A stretch of 64,000 nt of DNA from Adiantum capillus-veneris (GCA_014529385.2 JABFUD020000290.1:1-64000); one strand, 5' to 3'. Shown: positions 42,317 through 54,700, counted from the stretch's first letter. Numbers and translations: made by a program. Notes: generated from the letters alone by a model not told the origin.

Positions 42317-44476
42317 TCAACGTACCCAGACCTTCCTGCAACCCTGTCTTTCCTTTAGCTTCACCGCCTCTATCACATTGCTTGTTTGATGCCCAAAATA
42401 AGCCTTGAAGTGCTTATTTATCAGATCCAAGCAACGACGATCAAGCAATTTCTTGGAGAGACAAAACACCAGTTTCAGGACGCCAAGATCACCACTAGCA
42501 GTCTCAAGAATGGCTTCCACAAAGTCCTCCACACGAGGCAAATCAGCAGGAGGCTGAAAACATGAGGAATAAGCCGTAGCATAGGCCTCTGCGAAAGCTG
42601 TCCGCAGCCACTTGGTTTCTTTATCTGCCAGCTTCAACAATCTGATGTACTTCTCAAGCTCCAGAGCCACCTTATATAGCTCCACGGCACGAACCCGTTC
42701 CAATTCATTTGGTGCAGATATCTGAAAAAACAGCTTTACATACTGTTTAGCAAGCTGCTCAAGTTGCGGCAACTCTCTCTCAAAATGGCACCTTGGGCAT
42801 CGACATGCAAATGATTCTATTCTTGAGAAGTATGGTAGCAGAGGTGAAGTGTAGGTCCGGTGAAGCTCTGTCCCTGCTTTCATGTCCCTTGAGGCCAAAA
42901 CCACCTTAATATTACCAACAAGCCGAACACACACATTAGGAATACAGCTGTTGTTCATAAGGGATAAAAGCAACCATAAACCTCCCATCAAATCAGTTTC
43001 ATCAACCAATCGAGACTCAATGTCCGTTGCTGCAAAAATTATGGCACGCAATCGGCTTACATCCAAGAGCAGTGGCACCTCTGTCTCATCTTCTTCAGAC
43101 TGCAAAGGATCTGGAATTGGTTTAAACAAGGAGATGTTAGGAGCAGGCTTTGCAGGATGCTGCCCTTCATACATGGCATAAAGCCTGGAAAGATTTCTCG
43201 GTGTAGCTAAACAGCTGCGAATCACCTCAGCTAGCAACCCAGGCTGCACCTTCTGTATATCATCACTTCTAGACACCCAATTCCCAACGCTCACCTTCAC
43301 AGCAGCAAATGAATCGATGACCATTAACAAGTCACCTGCAGATACATCTGAAGTCAAGAAAAGGCCCCGTCCCCCAGAATCTGAAGAGAGCCCAATTCTC
43401 ACGGGGCCAACGAACTCCGCAAGAGGAGAAGCCAATTTGGCTTCACAACCATTCTGAAAGAATTCTGATAGGTCATGGTTGCCCAGCATGCTTTGCTCGT
43501 TGAGAAGAGCCGCATCCTTGTACACTTCTTGAAGGCGATCGGATACAGCAGGTGGCAGTAGGTCCATCTGCTCCGTCATGAACTTGAAGGCGGTCTGGTA
43601 CCGATACATCTTCCAAAGGGCTCGGACCTTTCGGAAGATGCTTTTGACGTGGGAAGCATCAATTGCAAGAGCAGATTCAGCGTCAGCCAAGCCTTTGTCG
43701 AAGCATTCCAGCTTAAGCCAAGATTCAGCTCTGTTAGACAGAGCGAGCAATTTATTTTCAGCATCTTCGGCCTGAGCTATCTCGACAGATCTGGAGTAGA
43801 ATGCAATAGCAGCTGCATACTTCCCCTTGCTGTGCTCCATATTCCCGAGCTCTAGACATGCGACGGCACAATTAACGTGTCTTCCAAGAGCCAAATCAGG
43901 TTTAACGTAGAAGGCCACCACTTCTAACGAAGCTGGATTCGGCAGCCAGATGTAGGTTGCACGCCCAAAGTGGTCTTTGATGAGACAAGGCTCCTTGATG
44001 ATAACTTGGGAGCCTGGGGGAGGCACCTGCAGTGTCAGATTATGAAATAAATCATTCATTACCAGCCTTGCCGCCGCGTCGCTCTCCTTCTCCTCGAAGA
44101 TGCTCACGAGAAACTTCCCGTAGAGGAGGAGAGGTGCATCTACTGCCAGGAAGCCGTGCAAGTACTTTCCCTGGTGCCACTTTCCTACGCGCAAATCTGC
44201 GAGTGTGGTTGAGGTCAAGCCTGGATTAGAAGCAGCCGGAGCCAGAGATGCAGGTTTTAAGAAGGGATCGTGCTGAAGGAGCGAGTGCTGCAATACTGTC
44301 CGCATACTCTTTGCTTCAGGAGGCATGGTCTTTACAAGCGCCTGCAGCTGGAGGTGAGCCGCTAAAATCCCTGGCTTGTTGAACGAGTGCAATGAATCCA
44401 GAGCCTCCTGCGAGTCATCCGAGAATGACGTTGTCGACAGAAAACGACACAACTCCATAGCTGATTCGGCGTCCAT
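42317..44476 (-). CDS. TPR-SET domain protein, copy B (719 aa)
   Basis: Same domain layout as copy A: TPR at about 200-301, SET at about 355-546, post-SET CRCPRC at about 558-563, and the same NNSC in place of NHSC, so that substitution predates the duplication. Start ATG at 44474-44476. I count about 25 amino-acid differences from copy A (roughly 96.5% identity), including R to L at the residue preceding VGNIKVV, P to L in LWLPLS (now LWLLLS), and G to C in VNGAVAC. Neither copy has a stop or frameshift in 2.16 kb, which suggests recent duplication or continued constraint. The role is presumably lysine methylation or a SET-derived binding function in nucleus or cytosol; the substrate cannot be read from sequence. 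Confidence 0.88.
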   Translation of the reverse strand: MDAESAMELCRFLSTTSFSDDSQEALDSLHSFNKPGILAAHLQLQALVKTMPPEAKSMRTVLQHSLLQHDPFLKPASLAPAASNPGLTSTTLADLRVGKWHQGKYLHGFLAVDAPLLLYGKFLVSIFEEKESDAAARLVMNDLFHNLTLQVPPPGSQVIIKEPCLIKDHFGRATYIWLPNPASLEVVAFYVKPDLALGRHVNCAVACLELGNMEHSKGKYAAAIAFYSRSVEIAQAEDAENKLLALSNRAESWLKLECFDKGLADAESALAIDASHVKSIFRKVRALWKMYRYQTAFKFMTEQMDLLPPAVSDRLQEVYKDAALLNEQSMLGNHDLSEFFQNGCEAKLASPLAEFVGPVRIGLSSDSGGRGLFLTSDVSAGDLLMVIDSFAAVKVSVGNWVSRSDDIQKVQPGLLAEVIRSCLATPRNLSRLYAMYEGQHPAKPAPNISLFKPIPDPLQSEEDETEVPLLLDVSRLRAIIFAATDIESRLVDETDLMGGLWLLLSLMNNSCIPNVCVRLVGNIKVVLASRDMKAGTELHRTYTSPLLPYFSRIESFACRCPRCHFERELPQLEQLAKQYVKLFFQISAPNELERVRAVELYKVALELEKYIRLLKLADKETKWLRTAFAEAYATAYSSCFQPPADLPRVEDFVEAILETASGDLGVLKLVFCLSKKLLDRRCLDLINKHFKAYFGHQTSNVIEAVKLKERQGCRKVWVR

Positions 44477-44785
44477 GCAGTCGCACAAGAACAAGCCGTG
44501 CAAAGCGTGAAAGTGGCGGGTCTTTTAAATGATGTGAGGCTCTTCAAAATTGTAGTTTTGGCGGCAACATTCAAAAGTTTCGTTTGGAGCGTTGCTAAGG
44601 GTACCTCCACACGCTGGGGGGGTACCCCCTCCACTAGCTACACCTCTTTGAGGTGTAGTTACAAAACAAACACAAAACTCAAGCCAACGCCTGTGTGTGC
44701 GTGAGAGTGGCCCAGTCAAATCAAAGGCCTCATCGTCACTTTTCCGATTACCCCCTCCGTGTTGGTGGTACCTAATATGACTACA

Positions 44786-45765
44786 TGTTCTAGGGAAGCT
44801 ATGGTTCAATTTTGTGAAATCTGCTTTTGGAGTGCTTCTCACGCTATTTTTAACTTTTCATGATTTTTAGTGCTTTTTAGTGAAAAGTGAGTCTGCTTTC
44901 TTATTCTAGTGAGCGAGAGAAACCCGTAATTTAATTTTAGAAAATTTTGCTTTTTATGCCATTTTTAGCTTTTCGTGCTTTTCAGCGTTGTTGAAAATCA
45001 ATGTGCTTTTTAGGCTGAACTAAACATAAAAATATCAATTTTAGTCACCGTTGGAATTAAAAATGATCACTCAGAGCAAAAACGGGACCAAATAGGATTT
45101 TTACAAGAATTATTTTTATAAAAAGCAATACCGTAAATACGTCACGGCAGTATGGGAAAGTCATAATTATGTCGGGACATTACAATGCAGCATAGTCTAG
45201 CTAAGGTCCATTAGTTGACCAAATACTGTCCAATTAGTCAATTTTGTTGTAAAAATTGAATGTTAAATGGAAACATTGACCACCAAAAGCAAAAGCATAT
45301 TTTTAGCAAAGTGCACAAAGAGCTGGAGCTATTCCTAGCCCAAAATCTAGTGCTAGTTTTTGGCTTGGACATCACTCTGGCCTGTTTCACTTGCCTATAA
45401 ATTTCCAGTTAGTGCTCATGAGTTTTCAGTGCCGTCTATTGCGTCTACTACTGCAAGGCTATACGTATTTATTATATGGAGTGCTGCAAGATCTTCATCA
45501 CCATCTCCATAAGCTCTTCTCTCTAGTATACCGGAAGAAGAAGAAGAAGAAGGAGAAGAAGGATATTCTCTCTCTACTTTCTTACTATCTTCTCTCTCGT
45601 TTCACGGTGTAAGCGCTCTCCGGAAGCTCTCGTGGTGGATACCTCTACATAGCTCTCATCACCACTCTCTTGTGGAAAAGCAAGAAGCCTTTCAACAAAC
45701 CCTAATCTATTATAAAGCACGGTGAGAAGCCCTTAACTCCATAGCCATCATCATCTCTCTCTCTA
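44786..45765 (+). repeat. 980-bp dispersed repeat, left copy (LTR-like)
   Basis: Starts TGTTCTAGGGAAGC and matches 59211-60187 to a CT-rich end. It contains a TATA-like TTTATTATATGG at about 45468-45479, a purine-rich AAGAAGAAGAAGAAGGAG tract near 45534 and a possible splice donor (CACG|GTGAGAAG). It looks like a promoter plus leader, as in an LTR. Whether the pair are LTRs of one large element is unproven. Confidence 0.8.
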
Positions 45766-45915
45766 TATCGTTTTCTGAGTAGTCACCCTCTCGATGATTG
45801 TTTTTCCTATATGAGTGCACGTACAGATTAACCGACTATGTATGAAGTTGCCCCATGATTATTTCATCATGTTTAACTTGCTGATTTATGCACATGATGC
45901 GTTTATGATCACGTG

Positions 45916-46232
45916 TGTTAACCCTCACAGCTCACGGACACCATATCACCTACGACGGACGTTGTATTATTTACTTGGTAGAGTCAGGTACCGGGCTTGT
46001 CGGTCCAATAGGAAAAGGTTTAGAGTGATCGCCGATGAGAGGCGCACTCTAATTGGAACATTCAAGGGATTAGTTGGCTAAGCATGGGCACCCAAGTGTG
46101 AATGGGGCGAGCTCATATAAAAGTCAACTAAACCTAAAATTCACTTGTTTCTCTCATTTGTGCAATTGAAGAGTGCTCTTACTCCATCTCCATCTTCTTC
46201 TTCTTCATCTCCTTGTGTGTGTGTGTGTATAC

Positions 46233-46273
<41 letters not shown>

Positions 46274-46509
46274 CAATTGAGCATTGCGGCGGCACGAAGG
46301 CGACGAGGCGGTTGAGCGCGGCGTAGCGGCGTTTCCCTCTTCTTCGCGACGAGGAATCCTCCACAAAGCAAGCGTAGAGAGGTGAGTGACACACCATCGT
46401 CATCTTTGAGCTTACTAGTTTAGGCTTGTTGTGTGCTTGGAGCCATTTGTGGCTCGCATATAGTGTATCGGCAAGCTCCTTGCATTGGCACGTGCGACAT
46501 ACGCGCACA
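45916..46509 (+). repeat. Left LTR of the gag-only element
   Basis: 594 bp, TG..CA, with a (GA)n tract at 46235-46271. Paired with 54300-54931, from which it differs mainly in GA-tract length and scattered substitutions. Confidence 0.93.
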
Positions 46510-46513
46510 TTTT

Positions 46514-46525
46514 TGGCGCCGCTCC
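46514..46525 (+). promoter_or_regulatory. Primer-binding site of the gag-only element
   Basis: TGGCGCCGCTCC, four bases after the LTR. TGGCGCC followed by GTTGCCGG-like sequence is usual in plant Athila/Tat-type Ty3 elements. A second, imperfect copy (GCGCCGCTACCGGGAATGCC) lies at about 46540-46565, with CATACACTAAG after each. Confidence 0.8.
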
Positions 46526-46565
46526 AGGAATGCCATACACTAAGCGCCGCTACCGGGAATGCCAT

Positions 46566-47289
46566 ACACTAAGCTTGAATGGCACTTTGTGCTTCTTTTG
46601 TGGTGTAATTTCTATTGTAGGAAAGGTAAGGAAGGAGGGTGTGTGTGTTGAGAAGAAGGGTTTTGTGTTATACTGTGTATTTTTTTTTGTTAATGGAGTT
46701 TTCAAAGGTACTGGTGTTTATTCTCTGTGTATTAAGGTTGTTAGTTTTCTTTGTTAATGGAGTTTTCAAAGGTACTGTCTTTATTCTCTGTGTACTAAGG
46801 TTGTTAGTTTTTTGTGTACAATAAGTAGGAAGTAGATCTGTGAGAGTTAATAGAGTGTGTTAGTGTGTAACAATAGGTGTATTAGTTAGAAGTAGATAGA
46901 TAGTGTGTGTGTGTGTGTGTGTGTGTGCTCTCGCGCAGGCCGCGACAACCTTATCCTTTCTATTAAAAAAAAAAAAAGGTAGGACCGGGATCGGGAATAT
47001 CTCCCAGACCCAAGCCCAAGCTCACGCTCAGGCTTAGGCCTCAGTCGCCTTTTAAAAATCACGAATTTTAGCTTCACACGTAGCTAAAAATCGATTTTTT
47101 GAGGACCAACGGAACTTCAGATGCCCAAAAATTGTGCTGTAAAGCACACAACAACCCTCTAAGTGATACGCTCGTTTCGAGCTATCACACACTTTAATAA
47201 AAGAAAATCAAACATTAAAAACGTAAAAAACACGAGTGAAAACGGACGCTTAAAAAAGGTAAGCGGTTAACCTTCGAGGTTATTCGTCG
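46566..47289 (+). other. Leader of the gag-only element
   Basis: No gene. Contains a local duplication (GTTAATGGAGTTTTCAAAGGTACTG at about 46690 and 46754), a GT tract at about 46903-46927 and a poly-A run near 46965. Confidence 0.6.
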
Positions 47290-50046
47290 ATGCTTGTAGG
47301 GTGCCAAAGGCACATGCATCTGCGCTCTGGTCGTGTGCTAGAGACGGAGCAACTAGAGAGAATTTCGATTTACGCGAGTTCTCAATATCCACCTACTTTA
47401 GGTTCCGGGCCCTCGACGGGGACCCAAGGTAGTACAAACCAAGACCCGAACATAGCGGCTAGTGACTCTTCCTCTGACTATGACGTCATGGAGGGTTTCC
47501 CAATGCCTATCCCGATAGCTCAAGCCAAGACATGCATACCATGGGCCCGCGGTCTGGGCTGAGAGTGCTTAGCCGCCTCAAGGAAACCTTCAGTAGAGCC
47601 ACTCGCTCCGAACATGGAGCTAATGATGTAAATGAGGGGGGTGGGAAAGTAAATTCTCCATTCATGACCAGCGTAGACCCTATACCGTTAGAGAATGTGC
47701 ATGTGAATACTTCATTCAATGCACCTCCTGACTCTTCAGAGTTATTTCCCTCTGAGGTCATATTACCCGATGGTAGAAGCCTTGCCGAAGTGCAAGAGGT
47801 TGAGCGATATATCCTTGCAGCGAGGGAAAAGGAAGTTGAGAGCTTACGTAAGGCGGAGCAATGAAGAGAGTTAAAAGCGAAAGCCCCTATGTCAATATCC
47901 TTGCTAAGAGAGCAATCAAGTGCTCCTGACTTAGCAACCGCTACGGGCCAACCCCTAGAAAGCAACACTGCATCTAGCTCAAAGGACACCCCTAGCACCT
48001 CAATCCTAGATGGAGTGTTCCTAAATGAGAACTGGGAGAACGAACTACAAACAAAAACTTTGACCGACCTATACACAGGTCACACCTATCACCTGGGTTG
48101 GTTAGATGTCCTACAATCCACAATGGGTGCTACTAGTGTGGAGGATCAACAACAAAGAGTTTGTGAGGTCATCCATAGGGTGATTGAGTTAGAGAGACAG
48201 AACAAGGGGATCAACATGCCTTCAAAGGGTCTCATGAGATTCTTGGATACAAGAAAGGCTAAACAAGCGACCTTATCGCAAATGGAGACTCCCTCGGTAA
48301 GTCCGATGGATCCTCCATATGTTGTTTCTCTAGGGGTCTCAGTGCAATCTGAGCCCACAAGTGATAGCTTCACCTTTCCAAGTCTAGCTCATCTTTCCCT
48401 TGATGACACCACGGCTACCATGCCTACCCCAATGATGGGCATGCCGAGAAACACGACATGGACCTCATTTGTTAGTAAAGCACCGCTACGTGGTAGCTCA
48501 ATGCCTGCAACAACAGTACCTACAAGTGTGTACCAATCGTACACCCATGGGTCCTCGTACTCATGTAGTCCCTACCCCTCCCATTGTTTCAACTACCTAT
48601 GCTCCACAACCACAACACCCAAGTTCTTATTTCCATGGGACTATACCGGCTAGCATTAGCATGTCATATCCGATGTCTGCTATGCCTAGGGCCACACATA
48701 TGAACTTTGGACCACCACATGGCACAACATCGTACCCAACGTGGAACCCAAGGGCTTCCTATGCACCAAGCCCAATGCCATTACCTACTCCACATGTATT
48801 CAATGGAGCACATCCACCCACGGTGCCTGCTCACTTAGGTGACTTGGCAACATTTGCTCAAGCTATCGGTCGATCTATTGCTGAGAATATGCGTAACGCT
48901 CCTGATAGAGAGCCTAGAAGTAAGGTAGTACAAATAGCCAAGCTCACACAAAAACTTAGTGGAGACGGGGATGTGAGAAAGCATATCGAAGTGTTTGAAC
49001 AAATATGCGATTCTCTAGGAGAACACAATGACCTGCATAAGAGCAATGCTTTAAGCCTAACCTTAAGTGGAAAGGCTGGGGATTGGTATATAACCCTAAG
49101 GGTGGAAGAAAAAACGATTTACCCTACTCTTAGGAGATTGTTCTTAAAAGAATACATACGAGAGGGAGTACTTTGGGGTGTAGCCTCTCAGCTCCAGAAA
49201 GCCCAAAGAGAGGAAGGAGAGTCGGTGAGAGACTTTATTAGTCGCTTGAAGCATTTGAATTCTCGATGTAATCCAAATGAGCACTTCAACAATAAACAAT
49301 TTCTTTATAGATTCATTAGGGGATTACGACATGAGGATATCTACAATGGCTTAGTCATTAGAGGTATCACCACTTGGGAAGCAGTCACCACCAATGCAAT
49401 CCAATTGGAGGATAATTTAATGATTCAAGGGGAAAGAGTGTCTGTTGAGTCTAAATCTATTAGCTCACAAGCATCGGGGCATCAGCCAATGACCTTAAAG
49501 CCTATTGCTAAGGAGCCAAAGATATCTGAGATGACTTTAGCAGATCTCGCCAAGGCTATTCAAGAGAGTCTTAGAGACAATCGTGCTCCGCGGAACAATC
49601 ATATGTATCCAAGAAGGGAGCAACAATGGTGCTCAGTATGCTATGGAACTCATAGTACTAGTGAATGTCCTACTTTTAGAGTAAAATGCAATGGGAATTG
49701 CAATGCATGTGGAAGGTATGGTCATCAAGCTAAGGATTGCATAGTATTTAAGCGCGCGATGGCCAATAGACCAACCTTAGCATGGACAGATACACCTCGA
49801 GTGCCTGAATTGATGTCGGCCCCACCTCTTGAAAAAACATCACAACACATGGTCCCTAGGGCCCAAAATGTTGTTCAAACAACACCTTTACCACCTCTAG
49901 TGCTAGGACCGCAACCACCACATCCGAGAATCACTTCTGTGAATCAAGTGGGTTGTGAGTCATCTATTTCTTGTTTGGAAGGCTGTGAGGAAGATATAGA
50001 TCGTAATATTGCCTATGGGATGGATGTGCTTGAAGAAAGTCCATAA
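47290..50046 (+). pseudogene. Gag of the LTR gag-only element
   Basis: Start region MHLRSGRVLE (ATG at 47314, in frame with 47290) is typical of plant Ty3 gag. Frame changes near 47540 and 48540 and a TGA at 47862-47864 interrupt the N-terminal part. The capsid block is intact: VVQIAKLTQKLSGDGDVRKH, LSLTLSGKAGDWYITLRVEE, FLKEYIREGVLWGVASQLQK and SVRDFISRLKHLNSRCNPNE. Zinc knuckles follow: CSVCYGTHSTSEC and CNACGRYGHQAKDC (about 49699-49740). The frame ends at TAA 50044-50046, and coding continues in the same frame at 50053. Confidence 0.85.
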
Positions 50047-50052
50047 TACTAC

Positions 50053-52645
50053 ATGGAGGACTATTGGGGACAAGTCAAACTTGTATATCAAGTAGCTGCT
50101 CTTGCTGCAAGAGGCCAAAATATCAATTACACTGCTAAGAGACCACCTCTTCAATGCTATGAGTGTGGAGGTCCACATCGTGTAGCCGAGTGTCCTATTA
50201 GGCTACAAAAGAACGCCACACTTATGCAAACCAATCAAGCAAGCACGTCTACAATGCCAATACTCGTGTGTAATCGATGTGGCATAGATCATTTGATTGC
50301 CCAATGTCCAAATAATCCAAATGCACCGAAGATCACGCTATTAAACTTGATTGAAGTTCCCGAGGAACCATCACAAAGTACACTTGTGGTACCGATAAAC
50401 GTACTCACACGATTGATGCTCCAAAAACAAAATTATATTCTTGAGGAAAGAGACATGGCATCAATTTCCCAATCTCAGAAAAAGAAGAAAACACGAAGGA
50501 AGAGATCGCAAAAAGCAGCGAAGTCAGACCCCGGTTCCAAGACCAACATAGGGATTGGTGACGACCCCGTATATATGAACGACGCTGAAGAAGATTCTGA
50601 TTTAGGTGAAACCATGGAGACCAAAACAACCACTAAGATAGAAACCAACAAGGAAGATCTTCATGAGCCACAATGGCAAGGATCCAAGAAGAAGATAGGA
50701 ACTTATCCAAACCCTACAGAGGAGATTGAGCGAGTCAAGAAATTAATAATTTTGGTAGAAGATACCCAAAGGGATCTAGAACCAGCACCTAGGAAGATCC
50801 AGATTACAGACACTGTGTTCCCTACGCAACAACAACCTCACCAAGACCATAGACCCTTAGCCATACCTAGTGTCATCCAAGAAGAAAGTGACGTAAAGTC
50901 ATGGGAAAGTGGGCGTACTTACTTCTTGATGGAAAGAATGTTTACAGAGGGACTACTTGGTCCTATCAAAGAAATGGAGATCCCATATTCCCCACTTCAA
51001 GGGACTCAAGGCCAAAAGGTGCTGTTAAACATTACCAAATTGATGGATTTCATGTCTTCAGAAGTTAGAACCACCATCATGTCCAAACTATATAAAGACC
51101 CTGAGCTAGTCTCAACTCTTCGAGCCTTCCTCAATGGAGAACTAAAGTTTGGGCTACCACAATTTTCACAGATAAATGGAGTTGGCGAGATGCCAATAGA
51201 GGAGGAACACTTAGATCCACAACCCAACCTAGATGAGAACCTTGTTATAGAAATACCTGTTAACAAGTTGGGACAATACTTTGAGGGTGATGAATCCAAT
51301 GCAACCATACCAATCACTACTAAGGGATTAACTGTGAAGGGAATCCTTGATGGTGGCGCTGGGGTTAGCATCGTGACTAAAATTGCTAGGAAACTATGGG
51401 AAGACCTCACCTTGTGATCACAACCATAGTAGTGAAGATGGCCAATGGGTCTATTGTTAAACCTATTGGGATGCTAGAAGATCTCAAGATCAAGGTCTTT
51501 GGACATAAAATAAGGACTACCTTTATTGTTATCGATTTCTCCAAACACACTATGGCATCGGAGATGATCTTAGGACGTCCTTTCATGAGGGAAGCAAAAA
51601 TGGTGCATGACTGGTCTAAGAACCATGTCTACCTGCAGTTACAAGATTCTGTCATTCGAGTGGATCTTGTGACAGGTCGAGCACATCCTCTAGGAAATAG
51701 GTTTATAATTGATCATAGATCTGACACCACAGTTCACTCGGCCCCATTGCAGTATTGTTACACGTGTAAAGCGGACACTGATGTTGGGGAAGATTCTTCT
51801 TATATGAATGTACTACCTGGGATGACTGAGTCGAACAATGTGGATTGGGTCCACCTAGCAGCAACCATAGACACTTGGCGAAATAGGGGGACGACCTGGG
51901 TAACACCTGAGGGGGATGAAATGCCACCACTCGTACCTTTAAATATGCTAGAAGCAATGTATATAGCTTCTGATAAGACTCATCCTCATATAACGAAGAA
52001 AACATACAAGTGGGTCCCTAAAGCTTCTTTAGCGACCATAGCTAGTGCTAAAAAACAGAGGCCTTGTAAGGAACATCCCATTCGCCCCAAGAAATGTAAA
52101 GAAACGTTGCGTTGGATTCCTAAAAAACTATTGGAAGCCCAAGGCTACTATCAAGGAAATTATCAAATCTGGGTGCCAAAATGTAGATTGTGTTCTTACC
52201 TGTCACCTGACCCATGTGAGCCCAATCCTTTAGCTCCAAAACAAATTGACGATCGCGGAAAGAAAAAAATCACAGAACACTACACACTCGTTCCAGAGCT
52301 AGTTTGATACCGAAGAAAGAACGATTTGTTCCAGCTAGCCAAGGAAGGGGGGAGTCCCATGAAGCTTCTAGCTCCTCATGTAATGCATCCATAGAGATAA
52401 AAGCTTCTCCACAGCCTCCACCTACAATAGTGGACCTCCATAAAGCTACAAAGGAATCCACACCTCCTAGTGTTCAAGAATCACCTGATGAACCACTTCA
52501 AGTTCGATCTTGGGAGAGTACCTTACCACCCTTGCAACTCGATGAGGCACCTAAGGTAATAGAAAACTACTGGAAAAAGTCCTCTCCTATTACCAACTGG
52601 AACAATTGGTTTCAAAGGGTGACGAGAACATTTCAAACGGTATGA
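50053..52645 (+). pseudogene. Gag C-terminal knuckles and aspartic protease of the gag-only element
   Basis: In frame with gag after the stop. Two more knuckle-like motifs follow: CYECGGPHRVAEC and CNRCGIDHLIAQC. Then come a Lys-rich stretch (KKKKTRRKRSQK), an acidic linker, and a retropepsin-like domain: VKGILDGGAGVSIVTKIARK (catalytic D-G-G, as in some plant Tat-type proteases). A frame change at about 51410 continues to VVKMANGSIVKPIGMLEDLK and EMILGRPFMREAKMV. The rest (51700-52645) is unrecognised and has Trp-Val/Ile-Pro repeats (YKWVPKAS, LRWIPKKL, QIWVPKCR). No RT motif follows. Confidence 0.8.
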
Positions 52646-54286
52646 TCTACCCAAGGAAGGGGGGAGTGTTTGCTGACAGTCATCATTCACTTGCTTCCCT
52701 CTCAACCTTCCTCCCTGACCTCTCAATCTTCCAATCTTAGGGAATGTATATATATAGCCTTATACTCACCAAAAAAAAATAAAAAATAAAGAGCAAGAGC
52801 AATTAGCAAAGGAGTATGCACAATAAAAGTCAAAACATTGACCCAGACCTACACATTCACATCCGGTACACTGAAACAGAAACCTATGTCATAAAACACC
52901 TTTGATCCTCATCACTCAAGTGATGGAGGGTAGGTAGGATTAGTACAATAGGAGTGTTTCTGTTTTAGATTTGAGTGATTAGCAAAGTTCTTTTTTCCCA
53001 CTGATGTGCCTCTTAGAGGTATTCCTTGTGTTTCCTAGTGTGTACAGGAGCGTGTTGCTATTGTTAGGGTCTAGACCTTCATGGAATCTTTATCTCGACT
53101 CACTCTTCAAATCAAGCGTGACCATCAACACAAACAGGTGTTTCTTTTCCATTAGCATTGCCCCTTATCTTTTTTGCATCTATGTTTGTCTGCTTTGATC
53201 GTGATTGGTAGCATAATATTTAGTGCCTTTATTTAGCACCAAACATTAAATTCAATGTAATTTTTTGTCATAATCACTTGTCTAGGTTTAAAAATCAAGC
53301 AATCTGACTAAGCTAGTTTGACCAAGCTAGGTGTTAAAGATCTTCTCTTAATACCATGGGGAATGCCTTCCTAATAATCAATGGTTACTTAGGTTCTTAA
53401 TCCGATTTAGGCAGCATTGTGGGAAATGTAATAGGGCTTTCTAGTGGGCTTAGTCCCTATTGACCTTTAGCTTAAGTATTATAAAGGGAGTTTACAAGTG
53501 TGATGAGCCTGGGGAGGGTAACGGTGTTATATGACCCCCCAAAGTGACAAAATTAAATTGTTGAAAACAAAAAAGAAATAAAAAATCAAAGTGCCACAAT
53601 GTAAAATCTTAAGCTGGAAGAGAAATCTCAAGTTGATTTGGTACTTCACTCACATGTATCGCCTATGGTACTAGAGCCCTAGAGGTTCCCAGTGTGGGTG
53701 CTTCTCCTTGAAAAGCAAAAAACCCAAGGCATAGAAAATAAGCACACACATCAAAATGGAATCACTCTGAAAAGACTTTGGGGGGTCAAAAAAAAAGTAA
53801 TCAATCAGGCGATGATTTCATGAGCAATTCCTTTTATCGTAGCTTAACTACAAGGTCTTCTAGGTATAGCCTCTAGTCAGCCCTTGGACATGAAATACTT
53901 GGCTCTTGCGATTAAACAACTTAATTGACCAGAGAAAATTGAGAAGCTTACCCATGGTATTAATAGTCAATCTTTAGTGCCTTTTGACCGTTGAATTAGC
54001 GACCCCACACTTGTTTAATTTTTTACCTTTACAGTTGTTTATGCATTTGATTATATTGCAATTTAATCTTTATTGTTGACAAATGGTTTAAAATTCTGTT
54101 ACCAATCACATTGTTTGCCTACAACTCCATATGCTTTTTAATTCTATATGAGAATGCAATTACTGTGCCAATGTTGTTTGATTTTTCAGTGATGACTGAA
54201 GAAGGCTAAGGACATTCATCTCAAATGCTCTTCCACCTCGATGAATGAGCTTCAACTCAATAGCTTTCGAGCACGGAATCTACATC
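52646..54286 (+). other. 3' untranslated part of the gag-only element
   Basis: No gene seen. CCAAGGAAGGGGGGAGT occurs at 52339-52355 and again at 52651-52667. The second copy is followed by TGTTTGCTGACAG and so looks like a second polypurine tract and LTR start, but no matching LTR was found upstream. A TATA-like run lies at 52748-52756. Confidence 0.5.
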
Positions 54287-54299
54287 AAGAAGGGGGGCA
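54287..54299 (+). promoter_or_regulatory. Polypurine tract of the gag-only element
   Basis: AAGAAGGGGGGCA directly before TGTTAACC of the right LTR; it primes plus-strand synthesis. Confidence 0.85.
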
Positions 54300-54614
54300 T
54301 GTTAACCTTCACGGCTCACGGACACCATATCACCTACGACGGACGTTGTATTATTTACTTGGTAGAGTCAGGTACCGGGCTTGTCGATCCAATAGGAAAA
54401 GGGTAAGAGTGATCCTCGATGAGAGGCGCACTCTAATTGGAACATTTAAGGGATTAGTTGGCTAAGCATGGGCACCCAAGTGTGAATGGGGCGAGCTCAT
54501 ATAAAAGTCAACTAAACCTAAAATTCACTTATTTCTCTCATTTGTGCAATTGAAGAGTGCTCTTGCTCCATCTCCATCTTCTTCTTCTTCATCTCCTTGT
54601 GTGTGTCTGTATGC

Positions 54615-54700
<86 letters not shown>

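Larger units (their letters stand above)
39046..44781. repeat. Segmental duplication, copy B (direct repeat of 3562-9648)
   Basis: Same order and orientation as copy A. The left edge is only 17 bp from the hAT element 2 target duplication. The right edge is about 4 bp before a 980-bp dispersed repeat that starts TGTTCTAG. Both edges thus abut mobile DNA. Similarity is high throughout, in coding and non-coding parts alike. Confidence 0.93.
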
